Positions 1 through 8,082 of a DNA stretch of 64,000 bases are shown in pieces; the first letter of the stretch is position 1; each line of letters starts with the position of its first letter. The notes under the pieces are model-generated. The model did no database searches. It was given only the letters and a program-made list of their open reading frames with translations, and was not told the DNA's origin. A program made the translations under genes and the position numbers. The stretch is from Oscillospiraceae bacterium (GTDB taxonomy: Bacteria; Bacillota; Clostridia; Oscillospirales; Acutalibacteraceae). The stretch is from contig JAQXSW010000007.1 in assembly GCA_029219165.1 (NCBI GenBank), forward strand, positions 62,001 through 126,000. The letters run 5' to 3'.

Positions 1-212
1 TCACTACAACCAAAGGTGTTTTGAGCCTTAACCGCAAAACCGTCTACTGTTGAGCGATTAAAACTTGGCACATTCTCAGTTGAAACAATGTCATTAGCTA
101 AAATTCTACCTACTGAATTTAATATTCCAACTTCCTCTATATCCATTTTAATATGTCCAAACGTGCTAAAGATTATATCCTCAGCTTCGCTTGACGTTTT
201 AACTGTTAACAT
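1..212 (-). CDS. moeA: Molybdopterin molybdenumtransferase MoeA, N-terminal part (runs off the left edge)
   Basis: About 70 codons are visible from an ATG at 212-210; the rest lies outside the window. The translation contains VPSFNRSTVDGFAVKA, the signature of the MoeA N-terminal region. In this family MoeA inserts molybdate (or tungstate) into adenylylated molybdopterin in the cytoplasm. The start follows the stop of the upstream MogA/MoaB-type gene by one base (TAATATG), so the two are probably translationally coupled in one cofactor operon read right to left. Too short to have been recognised by length alone; the motif is what carries the call. Confidence 0.85.
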   Translation of the reverse strand, partial: MLTVKTSSEAEDIIFSTFGHIKMDIEEVGILNSVGRILANDIVSTENVPSFNRSTVDGFAVKAQNTFGCS

Positions 213-213
213 A

Positions 214-720
214 TTACTTTCTTGCGCACTCAGATGCTTCTCCTATTAAAATTTCAATTCCATGACGAAGTTCATCAATAATAAATTCAAGACTTTCTGT
301 TACAGCTTTTGGACTTCCAGGCATATTAATAACCAATGTTTTCTTTCTAATTCCGGCTTCTGCACGTGACAACATTGCACGCTTTGTAATTGTCATAGAA
401 TATGCACGCATTGCCTCCGGAATTCCGGGAACACGACGTGCACAAACGGCACGAGTAGCTTCTGGTGTAACGTCCCTTTCTGAAAATCCGGTTCCACCTG
501 TTGTAAAAATTACGTTTGCAATATCCTCGTCTGCAATTCTTTTTATTTCCTTACAAATTACATCGAAATCATCAGGAATTATCTTATATTCTACAACCTC
601 ATATCCTTTTGGCTCAATAATCTTTTGTATGGCAGGACCACTAAGATCCTCTCTTTCCCCTTTAGAGCCTTTGTCAGATGCAGTAAGTATTGCTGCTCTG
701 ATTATTTTTTCATCAGCCAT
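214..720 (-). CDS. MogA/MoaB family molybdenum cofactor biosynthesis protein
   Basis: 168 residues, the normal size of this single-domain family. The GGTGFSERDVTPEAT motif (about 75-89) and MPGSPKAV (about 133-140) form the molybdopterin-binding and adenylylation site. The family activates molybdopterin with ATP so that MoeA can load the metal. It sits between moaA and moeA in the same direction, 14 bases after moaA, consistent with one operon. I cannot decide from sequence whether it is a MogA or MoaB ortholog, so no symbol is given. In anaerobes the same proteins serve tungsten cofactor, which the adjacent tungstate transporter makes plausible. Confidence 0.88.
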   Translation of the reverse strand: MADEKIIRAAILTASDKGSKGEREDLSGPAIQKIIEPKGYEVVEYKIIPDDFDVICKEIKRIADEDIANVIFTTGGTGFSERDVTPEATRAVCARRVPGIPEAMRAYSMTITKRAMLSRAEAGIRKKTLVINMPGSPKAVTESLEFIIDELRHGIEILIGEASECARK

Positions 721-734
721 TTTAATTTCTCCTC

Positions 735-1712
735 TCAGCCACCGATTTTTGACATTCCTTTTTCTTCTATATTTTCAGCATCGTCATAATTATTAAACGT
801 GTGTTGTTTTGGTTTCTTTTGAACCGCATCTAAAATTGCATTTTTAATTTCTTCATCAGACTTTCCGTCACGCATAAGTTTTCTTAAATCTATTCCAATA
901 TCATATTGCAAACATAGTTTTAAATATCCTTCAGCTGTAAGGCGAAGTCTATTGCATGAATCGCAGAAACAGTGACTCATTGCGCTTATGAATCCAACTG
1001 TGCCTTTAAAACCTTCTATTTTGTAATAAGTTGCTGGTCCTTTGCCATGAGTTTCATGATCTAAAAACATTTTGCCATATTTATCTTCAATCATTTTTAT
1101 TATTTCATCTGACGGAACCATTTTTTCAAAATCATTTTTACCAACCGGCATATATTCTATGAAGCGAACACTTATCGGCTTGTCTTTTGCCAAGGAAACA
1201 AGATCTAAGAAGTCCTCGTCATTTACACCCTTCATAGCAACACAGTTAATTTTTGTGTTAATTCCATTTTCAACGCATAAGTCTATTGCTTCCAGAACTT
1301 TTTCAAGCCCCGGTCGTCTTGTTATCTTCTCAAACTTAACCGGATTCAAAGTATCCAAACTAATATTAATATTATTTATTCCTGATGCCAGTATTCCCTC
1401 AAACTTATCCGTAAGAGCAATAGCATTTGTTGTAATACCAACTTCGGTTATTCCCGGAAGGTCATGAATTTCCTTTGCTAAAGATTCTATTCCTCTGCGA
1501 ACAAGCGGTTCACCACCGGTGAGTCTTATAGTTGTAATGCCAAGCTCCGAAAAAAGCCTTGCAAGGCGCAATGTTTCCTCATAGGACAAAATATCAAAGT
1601 GAGAAAGGGGGTCAACGCCCTCCTCAGGCATACAATATATACATCTTAAATTGCACCTGTCTGTGACAGAAATTCTAAGATAATCTATTGTGCGTCCAAA
1701 CTCATCTAACAT
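735..1712 (-). CDS. moaA: GTP 3',8-cyclase MoaA (radical SAM)
   Basis: 325 residues, full family length. The N-terminal radical-SAM motif has Cys20, Cys24 and Cys27 (CxxxCxxC); the C-terminal second 4Fe-4S site has Cys250, Cys253 and Cys267 (Cx2Cx13C); the chain ends in the essential Gly-Gly pair (IGG). MoaA converts GTP to 3',8-cyclo-GTP, the first step of molybdopterin synthesis; its partner MoaC is not in view and may lie left of the window. It is the first visible gene of the moa-mog-moe run on the minus strand and is divergent from the tungstate transporter. An SD-like gaggcg precedes the ATG. Confidence 0.95.
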   Translation of the reverse strand: MLDEFGRTIDYLRISVTDRCNLRCIYCMPEEGVDPLSHFDILSYEETLRLARLFSELGITTIRLTGGEPLVRRGIESLAKEIHDLPGITEVGITTNAIALTDKFEGILASGINNINISLDTLNPVKFEKITRRPGLEKVLEAIDLCVENGINTKINCVAMKGVNDEDFLDLVSLAKDKPISVRFIEYMPVGKNDFEKMVPSDEIIKMIEDKYGKMFLDHETHGKGPATYYKIEGFKGTVGFISAMSHCFCDSCNRLRLTAEGYLKLCLQYDIGIDLRKLMRDGKSDEEIKNAILDAVQKKPKQHTFNNYDDAENIEEKGMSKIGG

Positions 1713-1762
1713 TATTTCGCCTCCTAAACATACGGATTTATTTTATCATACTGCTATAAACA

Positions 1763-1791
1763 TTGACAATCATATTTTATTTTGATAACAT
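1763..1791 (+). promoter_or_regulatory. Sigma-A-type promoter for the tungstate transporter
   Basis: TTGACA at 1763-1768 and TAACAT at 1786-1791 with a 17-base spacer. It lies just before the riboswitch-like leader, so the transcript would begin near 1798 and include the whole aptamer. Confidence 0.6.
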
Positions 1792-1810
1792 TCTATTACC
1801 GAAAATAAAA

Positions 1811-1980
1811 TATGAAGCACCTAATTTCGAATTTGCACACCTTAGTCTTTATGATATGGATGCAAATCAGGGTTTTGTTGGAAACGACACTGCCTCCCAT
1901 TGTGGAAAGGAATTAGTCTATAACTTAATGTATATTAGACATGAGAATTCCTTTTTAGGCGTTCTCATTTTTTATTTTTA
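1811..1980 (+). promoter_or_regulatory. Probable Moco/Tuco riboswitch with terminator and antiterminator
   Basis: Leader of tupA. A closing stem pairs CTAATT (1821-1826) with AATTAG (1911-1916). Inside are a hairpin ATTTGCA (1831-1837)/TGCAAAT (1861-1867) and the block CTGCCTCCC...GGAAAGG (1890-1910), which resembles the conserved core of the Moco RNA motif as I remember it. Downstream, ATGAGAA (1941-1947) pairs with TTCTCAT (1962-1968) before a T-rich run: an intrinsic terminator. An alternative helix pairs AAAGGAATT (1906-1914) with AATTCCTTT (1946-1954) and GTCTA (1916-1920) with TAGAC (1936-1940); it would break both the closing stem and the terminator. The geometry predicts that cofactor binding turns the transporter off. 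The class assignment is inference from motif and context; the competing helices are seen directly. Confidence 0.72.
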
Positions 1981-2003
1981 GATAAAAAAAGGAGATTTTT
2001 AAA

Positions 2004-3023
2004 ATGAAGAAAATCGCAAAACTTTTAGCTCTTGTTATGGCCCTTGTTATGGCTCTTTCACTTGCTGCTTGCTCAAAGGCTCCGGCTGCAAAAGATGATG
2101 GCACAACAGCTCCAACAGACGCTAAAAAACTTGGCCTTGAAATCCTTATGGAAGAAGACGAAGGCCTTATCAACAACTACACTGTAATTGCTGTAAACGA
2201 CAACGCAAAATGGGTTGATGCTGATGGCAACGCAGTAAAGGATGTAAAAATTAACACAGCAGGTGCTGACGCATTCATCAACTGGCTTCTTTCAGACGAA
2301 GGCCTTAAGGCTTGTGGTGAATACGGTAAAGACAAGTTCGGTGTAAACCTCTTTACAATTAAGGAAGATGCACCAAAATCAACTAAGGAAATTCAAAAAG
2401 CAACAGATGATACAAAGACAATTCGTCTTTCAACAACTACATCTGTTAAAGACTCCGGTCTTCTTGACACAATCCTTCCAACATTTGAAAATGCTTATGG
2501 TTACAAAGTAGAAGTTACTTCTGCAGGTACAGGTAAGGCAATTGCAAATGCAAAAATGGGTAATGCTGATGTTATCCTTGTTCACGCAAAGTCTTCTGAA
2601 GAAGAATTTGTTGAAGGCGGATTTGCAAGAGTTATTGACGGCATGAAGGCTGAAAGACTTACATTTATGTACAACTATTTTGTACTTGTAGGTCCTGCTG
2701 CTGACCCGGCTGGTGTAAAGACTGCTTCAGACGTTAAAGATGCATTTGCTAAGATTGCAAACGGCAAATACAAGTTTGTTTCACGTGGTGATGAATCAGG
2801 TACACACAAGGCTGAAATTAAGCTTTGGCCAAAGGATCTTAACATCACAACAGACGCTGAATCTGTAAAGGATTATACAGATTGGTATGTATCAGCAAAT
2901 GCCGGTATGGGTGCTTGCATTAAAATGGCTGACGAAATGGGCGCTTATCTCTTCACAGATAAGGCAACATATCTTACAGCAGCTAAGAACTATGAGGAAT
3001 TCCTCAAAGGTCTTGACAAATAA
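2004..3023 (+). CDS. tupA: Tungstate-binding lipoprotein TupA, apparently circularly permuted
   Basis: 339 residues with a lipoprotein signal (lipobox LAAC, Cys22). Residues about 140-325 follow the usual TupA order: TTTSVKDSGLLD, AGTGKAIA, ADVILVHA, SRGDESGTHKAE, then FTDKATYL near the C-terminus. In known TupA proteins the next segment is a piece reading like LEILVEGD..L.N.Y.VI.VN, then a helix FI.WL.S.EG and a terminal KFG..LF. Here that segment (LEILMEEDEGLINNYTVIAV ... FINWLLSDEG ... KDKFGVNLF) is at residues about 44-115, directly after the lipid anchor linker. The protein therefore has the parts in swapped order. It delivers tungstate to TupB. SD GGAG is 9 bases before the ATG. Family assignment is firm; the permutation is read from remembered family order and should be aligned. 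Confidence 0.85.
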   Translation: MKKIAKLLALVMALVMALSLAACSKAPAAKDDGTTAPTDAKKLGLEILMEEDEGLINNYTVIAVNDNAKWVDADGNAVKDVKINTAGADAFINWLLSDEGLKACGEYGKDKFGVNLFTIKEDAPKSTKEIQKATDDTKTIRLSTTTSVKDSGLLDTILPTFENAYGYKVEVTSAGTGKAIANAKMGNADVILVHAKSSEEEFVEGGFARVIDGMKAERLTFMYNYFVLVGPAADPAGVKTASDVKDAFAKIANGKYKFVSRGDESGTHKAEIKLWPKDLNITTDAESVKDYTDWYVSANAGMGACIKMADEMGAYLFTDKATYLTAAKNYEEFLKGLDK

Positions 3024-3047
3024 TTAGGATTTTAACATCATATTCTT

Positions 3048-3737
3048 ATGCAGAACATTATTGAAAAAGCCATAGAGCTTATGATTTCGCATGACAGCAT
3101 GCTTGAAAACATAATAAGTGTTACATTAAGAATGTGCTTTTCAAGTTCCATTGTGGCGCTCCTTTTAGGAGTGCCACTTGGGGCTTTTTTGTCGTTGGCA
3201 AAATTCCCGGGCAAAAAAGGACTAATAGTATTAAACAGAACTTTTATGGGTATGCCGCCTGTTGTATGTGGTCTTCTCTGCTACATATTGTTCTCTGGAG
3301 TTGGACCTCTTAGGCATCTTGAACTTCTTTATACGGTTACCGGAATGGTTGTAGCGCAAGTAATCTTAATTACTCCAATTGTAGCTGCAAACACTGAAAC
3401 GTTCCTTTCAAGTATGGCTCCGGACATTCTTGAAACAACAAAGGGACTTGGACTATCAAGGTGGAAAACTTTAAAACTTACTATCATTGAATGTAAATAC
3501 CAAATTCTCTCTACATATCTTGCAGGATTTGCCAGATCAATTGCAGAAGTAGGTGCAGTTTCAATGGTGGGCGGTGCAATCGTCTATAAAACGAATGTAA
3601 TGACAACAGCAATAATGAATTATACCAGTCGTGGAGACTTTACACGAGCAATGGCTCTTGGCATTATTCTCATGCTTATATCCCTTCTTGTGAACATTAT
3701 TGTTCACATCTTTTCAGAAAGGGTGGCTGAAAAATGA
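3048..3737 (+). CDS. tupB: Tungstate ABC transporter permease TupB
   Basis: 229 residues with about five to six hydrophobic segments and the binding-protein-dependent permease EAA-type loop (ILETTKGLGLSRWKTLKLT). Together with TupA and TupC it forms a membrane importer for tungstate. It begins 24 bases after tupA and overlaps tupC by four bases (ATGA), so the three genes are one unit. No strong SD is visible before the chosen ATG, so the start is less certain than the rest. Confidence 0.9.
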   Translation: MQNIIEKAIELMISHDSMLENIISVTLRMCFSSSIVALLLGVPLGAFLSLAKFPGKKGLIVLNRTFMGMPPVVCGLLCYILFSGVGPLRHLELLYTVTGMVVAQVILITPIVAANTETFLSSMAPDILETTKGLGLSRWKTLKLTIIECKYQILSTYLAGFARSIAEVGAVSMVGGAIVYKTNVMTTAIMNYTSRGDFTRAMALGIILMLISLLVNIIVHIFSERVAEK

Positions 3738-4408
3738 TCGTTAAAAATTTGAAGAAAACGTATGGTGAAAAAACTGTACTCAACATAAATGAATTCTCTT
3801 TTGAACCGGGTAAAATCTATGCAATAATAGGTGCCAATGGTTCTGGTAAGTCCACATTTCTAAAAATTATTGCCGGCACACTTAAGCCATCTGAAAAACC
3901 GGAAATTACTCTTGATGGGAAAACACTTGCCTACATGCCACAAAAAAACTACGCATTTAAAACTACCGTTTTAAAAAATGTAATGCTGTCAGTAAAAAAT
4001 AAAACAGAAGATATTACCACTGCAAAAGAATATCTTTCTGAAATGAAAATTGACCACCTTAAAAATCAAAATGCATCTAAGCTATCCGGTGGTGAAACTG
4101 CCAGAATGTGCCTATGCCGAATCTTTCTTTCAAATTCGGACATAATTCTTCTTGACGAACCGACAGCAGCAATGGATATTGAATCCACGTTACTTTCAGA
4201 GGCACTAATAAAAAAATACATAAAAAAAACAAATGCAACCATCATTATGGTTACACACTCAGTTAATCAAGCAAAACGCCTTTCAGATGAGATAATCTTT
4301 ATGAAAGACGGTCAAATCATAGAATATGGCAAATCAAATGAAATTCTAAACTTACCATCAAAACCTGAAACAAAGGAATTTCTTGAATTCTTTAGCTCGG
4401 AAATATAA
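3734..4408 (+). CDS. tupC: Tungstate ABC transporter ATP-binding protein TupC
   Basis: 224 residues, compact ABC ATPase. Walker A is GANGSGKST (about 33-41), the signature is LSGGE, Walker B is IILLDEPTAAMD and the H-loop is VTHS. It powers the TupB permease. The ATG overlaps the tupB stop. It ends just before a bidirectional terminator. Substrate is inferred from TupA and from the neighbouring cofactor genes. Confidence 0.9.
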   Translation: MIVKNLKKTYGEKTVLNINEFSFEPGKIYAIIGANGSGKSTFLKIIAGTLKPSEKPEITLDGKTLAYMPQKNYAFKTTVLKNVMLSVKNKTEDITTAKEYLSEMKIDHLKNQNASKLSGGETARMCLCRIFLSNSDIILLDEPTAAMDIESTLLSEALIKKYIKKTNATIIMVTHSVNQAKRLSDEIIFMKDGQIIEYGKSNEILNLPSKPETKEFLEFFSSEI

Positions 4409-4409
4409 C

Positions 4410-4448
4410 AAAACCCCAGATATCAGTTCTTAGATATCTAGGGTTTTA
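4410..4448. terminator. Bidirectional terminator between tupC and the M18 peptidase gene
   Basis: AAACCCCAGATATC (4411-4424) faces GATATCTAGGGTTTT (4432-4446); A-run on the left and T-run on the right serve both converging genes. Confidence 0.85.
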
Positions 4449-4451
4449 ATT

Positions 4452-5858
4452 TTATTTCATATTAAAGAATTCATAAATTGCTCTATACGCCATATAAACG
4501 TCTGTTTTTGCAACAACTTCAAATGGTGAATGCATTGAAAGAACCGGAACACCTAAATCAACTACATCAACGTTTAGTGCTGCAATATACATTGCAACTG
4601 TTCCGCCACCTCCGGCGTCAACCTTACCAAGCTCACCTGTCTGCCAAATTACGTTGGTTGAGTCAAGTAGATTGCGAATTTTACCCATGAACTCAGCACT
4701 TGCATCAGATGTTGAGGATTTTCCCCTGGCACCGGTGTACTTTGTAATTACGACGCCTTTATTTATGAAACTTGCATTTTTCTTTTCCATTACATCCGGG
4801 AATGTTGAATCATAAGCTGCATTTACATCAGCTGAAAGACATTCGCTGTTTGAAAGAACGTCCCTTCCACTTGCCCCAAACATTTCTGCAATATCATAAA
4901 TAAAATATTTGAGATATGAAGAATTAAGTCCGGTATTTCCGTCAGAACCAATTTCCTCTTTGTCAGAAAGGACCGTAACCACAGTGTACTTTGGATTACT
5001 AATATCAAAAACTGCTCTTGCAGCAGGATAAGCACACACTCTGTCGTCATGACCGTATGCACCAATCATACTTCTGTCAAAACCAATATCAGTAGCTTTA
5101 AATGCAGGGACAATTTCCAGTTCCGCTGATTGGAAATCTTTTTCAACAATACCGTACTTCTCGTTGAGAATTTTTAGAATGTTGAGTTTTACAAGTTCAG
5201 AACCTTTATCATCTTTGAAAGGACGACTACCAATAAGTAAGTTTAACTCTTCACCCTTAATGCCTTCGCCAAGAGTTCTCTTTTCTTGCTCTCTTGAAAG
5301 ATGTGGAAGAAGATCTGTTACAACAAACTTAGGGTCATTTTCGTCTTCTCCAATATTAACTGTAACAGATGTTCCGTCGCCTTTTACAACCACACCATGA
5401 AGCGAAAGTGGAATTGCGGTCCACTGATATTTTTTTATTCCTCCATAATAATGAGTTTTAAACAAAGCCATTTCATCTGACTCATATAGAGGATTTGGTT
5501 TTAAATCAAGACGTGGGGAATCAATATGAGCTGCTGCAAGTTTGACACCGTTCTTTATATCCTCCGAACCAAAAACACATAGTATTATGCATTTATCTCT
5601 GTTGATTTTATAAACCTTATCTCCGGCTTTATATTTTGCGCTTTTATCAAAAGGAACAAAGCCCTTCTTTTCAGCCTCTTGCTTCATAAAGCAAGTAACT
5701 TCACGTTCTGTCTTAGCAGCATTCAGAAAGTTTTCATAGTCCTTGCTGAATGCATAAGATTTAGTAATTTCCTCATCTGACATTTCTTTATAAGCATTCT
5801 TTGGATCATAGCAAAGTTTTTCCTTTAAAAGTTCTGCTTCTGTTTTCTTTTCAGACAT
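4452..5858 (-). CDS. M18 family zinc aminopeptidase
   Basis: 468 residues, right for the M18 (aspartyl aminopeptidase/ApeB) family. Metal and catalytic motifs are visible: AAHIDSPRLDLKP (His111, Asp113), DKEEIGSDGNTG, YGHDDRVCAY, GGGGTVAMYIA and LSMHSPFEVVAKTD near the C-terminus. It removes N-terminal residues from peptides in the cytoplasm. The ATG has SD GGAGGA. It starts the minus-strand side of a converging pair with the tup operon and lies 14 bases downstream of the lytic transglycosylase gene. Confidence 0.92.
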   Translation of the reverse strand: MSEKKTEAELLKEKLCYDPKNAYKEMSDEEITKSYAFSKDYENFLNAAKTEREVTCFMKQEAEKKGFVPFDKSAKYKAGDKVYKINRDKCIILCVFGSEDIKNGVKLAAAHIDSPRLDLKPNPLYESDEMALFKTHYYGGIKKYQWTAIPLSLHGVVVKGDGTSVTVNIGEDENDPKFVVTDLLPHLSREQEKRTLGEGIKGEELNLLIGSRPFKDDKGSELVKLNILKILNEKYGIVEKDFQSAELEIVPAFKATDIGFDRSMIGAYGHDDRVCAYPAARAVFDISNPKYTVVTVLSDKEEIGSDGNTGLNSSYLKYFIYDIAEMFGASGRDVLSNSECLSADVNAAYDSTFPDVMEKKNASFINKGVVITKYTGARGKSSTSDASAEFMGKIRNLLDSTNVIWQTGELGKVDAGGGGTVAMYIAALNVDVVDLGVPVLSMHSPFEVVAKTDVYMAYRAIYEFFNMK

Positions 5859-5872
5859 TTTTGTTCCTCCAA

Positions 5873-6421
5873 TTAATTGTATAGATTTTCATATATGTTT
5901 ATAGCACGGTTAACTTTATATACGTAATGAGCCGTTGCCGCTATTGGAATGTCATCTAAAGTCTTTCCATTACTTGAAACACTTGGATCTTGCAGCCAAG
6001 CATTCACCTGCCCTCTTCCGGCGTGGTATGCAGCAATTGCTGTATCTGTATTTTCAAATTCATCAATTAACATTGAAATGAATAGTGCACCATATTTAAT
6101 TGATATTTCCGGATTTTTCAAATCCTCAAAATCATATTCTTCTCCGGTTTTTGTAAGTAACCAATTGAATGTATCCTCAGTTATTTGTGTAAGCCCTAGG
6201 GCTCCCGCTCCTGACTTTGCACTCTCATTAAAGCCACTCTCGGTCTTTATAATTGCAAATAGTAAATTTTCGGAAATTCCATACTCTGTGGCATACTTTT
6301 GAACTAAATCTTCATATTTTTGGGGATAAAGTTCATTTAACACTATTTTGCTCACAAGCATGGTAAGTATGCCTACAATCAAAACACTTATAAATACAAT
6401 GAAAAATTTTTTCTTAAGCAT
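5873..6421 (-). CDS. Lytic transglycosylase (SLT domain), membrane-anchored
   Basis: 182 residues. One N-terminal membrane segment (about 5-27) anchors an extracellular SLT domain: YGISENLLFAIIKTESGF carries the catalytic Glu, followed by GALGLTQI and AAYHAGRGQVNAWL. Such enzymes cleave peptidoglycan glycan strands; small clostridial versions often act in sporulation or wall turnover, but no specific role can be seen here. The ATG is two bases after the coaE stop, so it is co-transcribed with coaE. Confidence 0.88.
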   Translation of the reverse strand: MLKKKFFIVFISVLIVGILTMLVSKIVLNELYPQKYEDLVQKYATEYGISENLLFAIIKTESGFNESAKSGAGALGLTQITEDTFNWLLTKTGEEYDFEDLKNPEISIKYGALFISMLIDEFENTDTAIAAYHAGRGQVNAWLQDPSVSSNGKTLDDIPIAATAHYVYKVNRAINIYENLYN

Positions 6422-6423
6422 AA

Positions 6424-7047
6424 TTAAACATTTTCTCCGCTTATGCGCTCTTCAATTTGTCTTGCCACATATAGAACTTGTTTCTTAAGTTCTTCCTCAT
6501 TATCTTCATTTACAATAACAACATCGCAGTTCTGTCTGAAGAAGGAATCATCAAGTTGTACATTCATTCTTCTTTTTGCTGCTTCAACAGAAATAAGATC
6601 TCTTTCCATTATCCTTTTAAGTCTTGTCGCTTTAGAAGCAGAAACAGAAACAAGAAAATTACATTTTTTATCCAGCCCGCTTTCAAAAAGTTGTGGAGCA
6701 TCAATAATTACAGCCTCGTAACCATTAAAAAATTCACCTTGAACTTTTTTCATAATAAGTCGGATAATTTCCGGATGGGTTATGGAATTTAGCATTAATG
6801 TATTATGTGTGGTGCTAAATGCTCTTTCTGCAAGAATTTTTCTGTTTAAAGTGCCATCCTCGTTTAAAATTTCTGCACCAAATGCTTCTACCAGTTTTTT
6901 TAAAACGGGAGAGCCCTTTTCTGTAATGAGTGACGCTATTTTATCAGCGTCTATTACTGCATAACCATATTTTTTCAACATTTCAGCCACTGTGGATTTC
7001 CCCGAACCGGTTGTACCTGTAAGCCCTACTACTATTGCCCTTCTCAT
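6424..7047 (-). CDS. coaE: Dephospho-CoA kinase
   Basis: 207 residues. P-loop GTTGSGKST (11-19), DADKIA, and the CoaE pattern MNSITHPEI ... VIIDAPQLFESGLDKKC are all present. It phosphorylates dephospho-CoA in the last step of CoA synthesis. SD GAGG precedes the ATG by about six bases. Lies in a housekeeping run (prfA, tsaC, coaE, lytic transglycosylase). Confidence 0.95.
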   Translation of the reverse strand: MRRAIVVGLTGTTGSGKSTVAEMLKKYGYAVIDADKIASLITEKGSPVLKKLVEAFGAEILNEDGTLNRKILAERAFSTTHNTLMLNSITHPEIIRLIMKKVQGEFFNGYEAVIIDAPQLFESGLDKKCNFLVSVSASKATRLKRIMERDLISVEAAKRRMNVQLDDSFFRQNCDVVIVNEDNEEELKKQVLYVARQIEERISGENV

Positions 7048-7059
7048 AATTTACCTCAA

Positions 7060-8082
7060 TTATAACTTTATTATTTTATGTCCGGCGGATCTTAAAAGCC
7101 TATTCATTACCGCAAGACCAACCCCATCATATTCAGGCGAATGAACATACACCTTTTTAGCCCCAAGTTCATCAAACTCACGAAGGGCAGCAAAAAGCTT
7201 ACTTGCATGTGCCAAATTATCTTCTTTTTTTCCAAAAGATATTTTCTCACAATTGACAAGCGATTCATCCTCTGTAAAAACAAGAGCAAAAATGCCTTTC
7301 TCTTCCTTTGAAATTGTATTCACATACTCCGCAAAATCTTCACTATTTCCTTCAACAACAAACACTTCGGCTTTCGGAGAATAATGTTTATATTTCATTC
7401 CCGGAGATGCTGCAACTTCATTGTCCTCCAATTCTGAAAGAACTGCTTTATCTATTTCTAAATCACATAAAATTTCTTCTAATTCCTCCGGAGTTATTCC
7501 ACCCGGTCTTAAAAGTCTTGGCTTTCTGGTGCATAGCGTTATAACTGTGGACTCCACGCCAAACTCACATGGACCTCCGTCTAAAACAGCATCTATTTTT
7601 CCATCCATATCATGCATTACATGTTCAACTGTTGTTGGACTGGGCATACCGGAAGTATTTGCTGACGGTGCGGCAAGAGGAACTCCTGCCGCTTTAATAA
7701 TTTGCCTTGCAACAGGATGTGACGGCATACGAATTGCAACCGTGTCAAGACCACCACTTACAACACTTGGTATTAAATCAGATTTTTCCAGAATAATTGT
7801 AAGTGGACCCGGCCAAAAAACATCTGCAAGTTCATATACAACCGGTGGAACATAAGAAACCAAATCATCAATTTCAGATAAATCAGAAATATGAACTATA
7901 AGAGGATTGTCCTGAGGGCGCCCTTTTGCCTTAAAAATCTTCTCAACAGCTTCTGAATTTAATGCATTTGCAGCAAGTCCATAAACTGTTTCCGTAGGAA
8001 TGCCGACAAGACCCCCGTTTTTTAATATTTCACCGGCAGTTTTTATATCATCCATATTATTTTGTAAAAACTTTGTTTCCAC
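7060..8082 (-). CDS. L-threonylcarbamoyladenylate synthase (TsaC/Sua5, long form)
   Basis: 340 residues: the YrdC/TsaC catalytic domain (GGLVGIPTETVYGLA, KGRPQDNPLIVH, APSANTSGMPSPT) followed by a C-terminal Sua5 domain, the long form usual in Firmicutes. It makes threonylcarbamoyl-AMP for the t6A modification at position 37 of ANN-decoding tRNAs. The start is GTG overlapping the prfA stop codon (TAGTG), so translation is probably coupled. Confidence 0.93.
   Translation of the reverse strand: METKFLQNNMDDIKTAGEILKNGGLVGIPTETVYGLAANALNSEAVEKIFKAKGRPQDNPLIVHISDLSEIDDLVSYVPPVVYELADVFWPGPLTIILEKSDLIPSVVSGGLDTVAIRMPSHPVARQIIKAAGVPLAAPSANTSGMPSPTTVEHVMHDMDGKIDAVLDGGPCEFGVESTVITLCTRKPRLLRPGGITPEELEEILCDLEIDKAVLSELEDNEVAASPGMKYKHYSPKAEVFVVEGNSEDFAEYVNTISKEEKGIFALVFTEDESLVNCEKISFGKKEDNLAHASKLFAALREFDELGAKKVYVHSPEYDGVGLAVMNRLLRSAGHKIIKL

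Noticed and set aside
1763..1981. Plus-strand ORF of 72 codons before tupA
   Set aside because: It lies in the leader that folds as the probable riboswitch and ends inside the terminator T-run; no SD.
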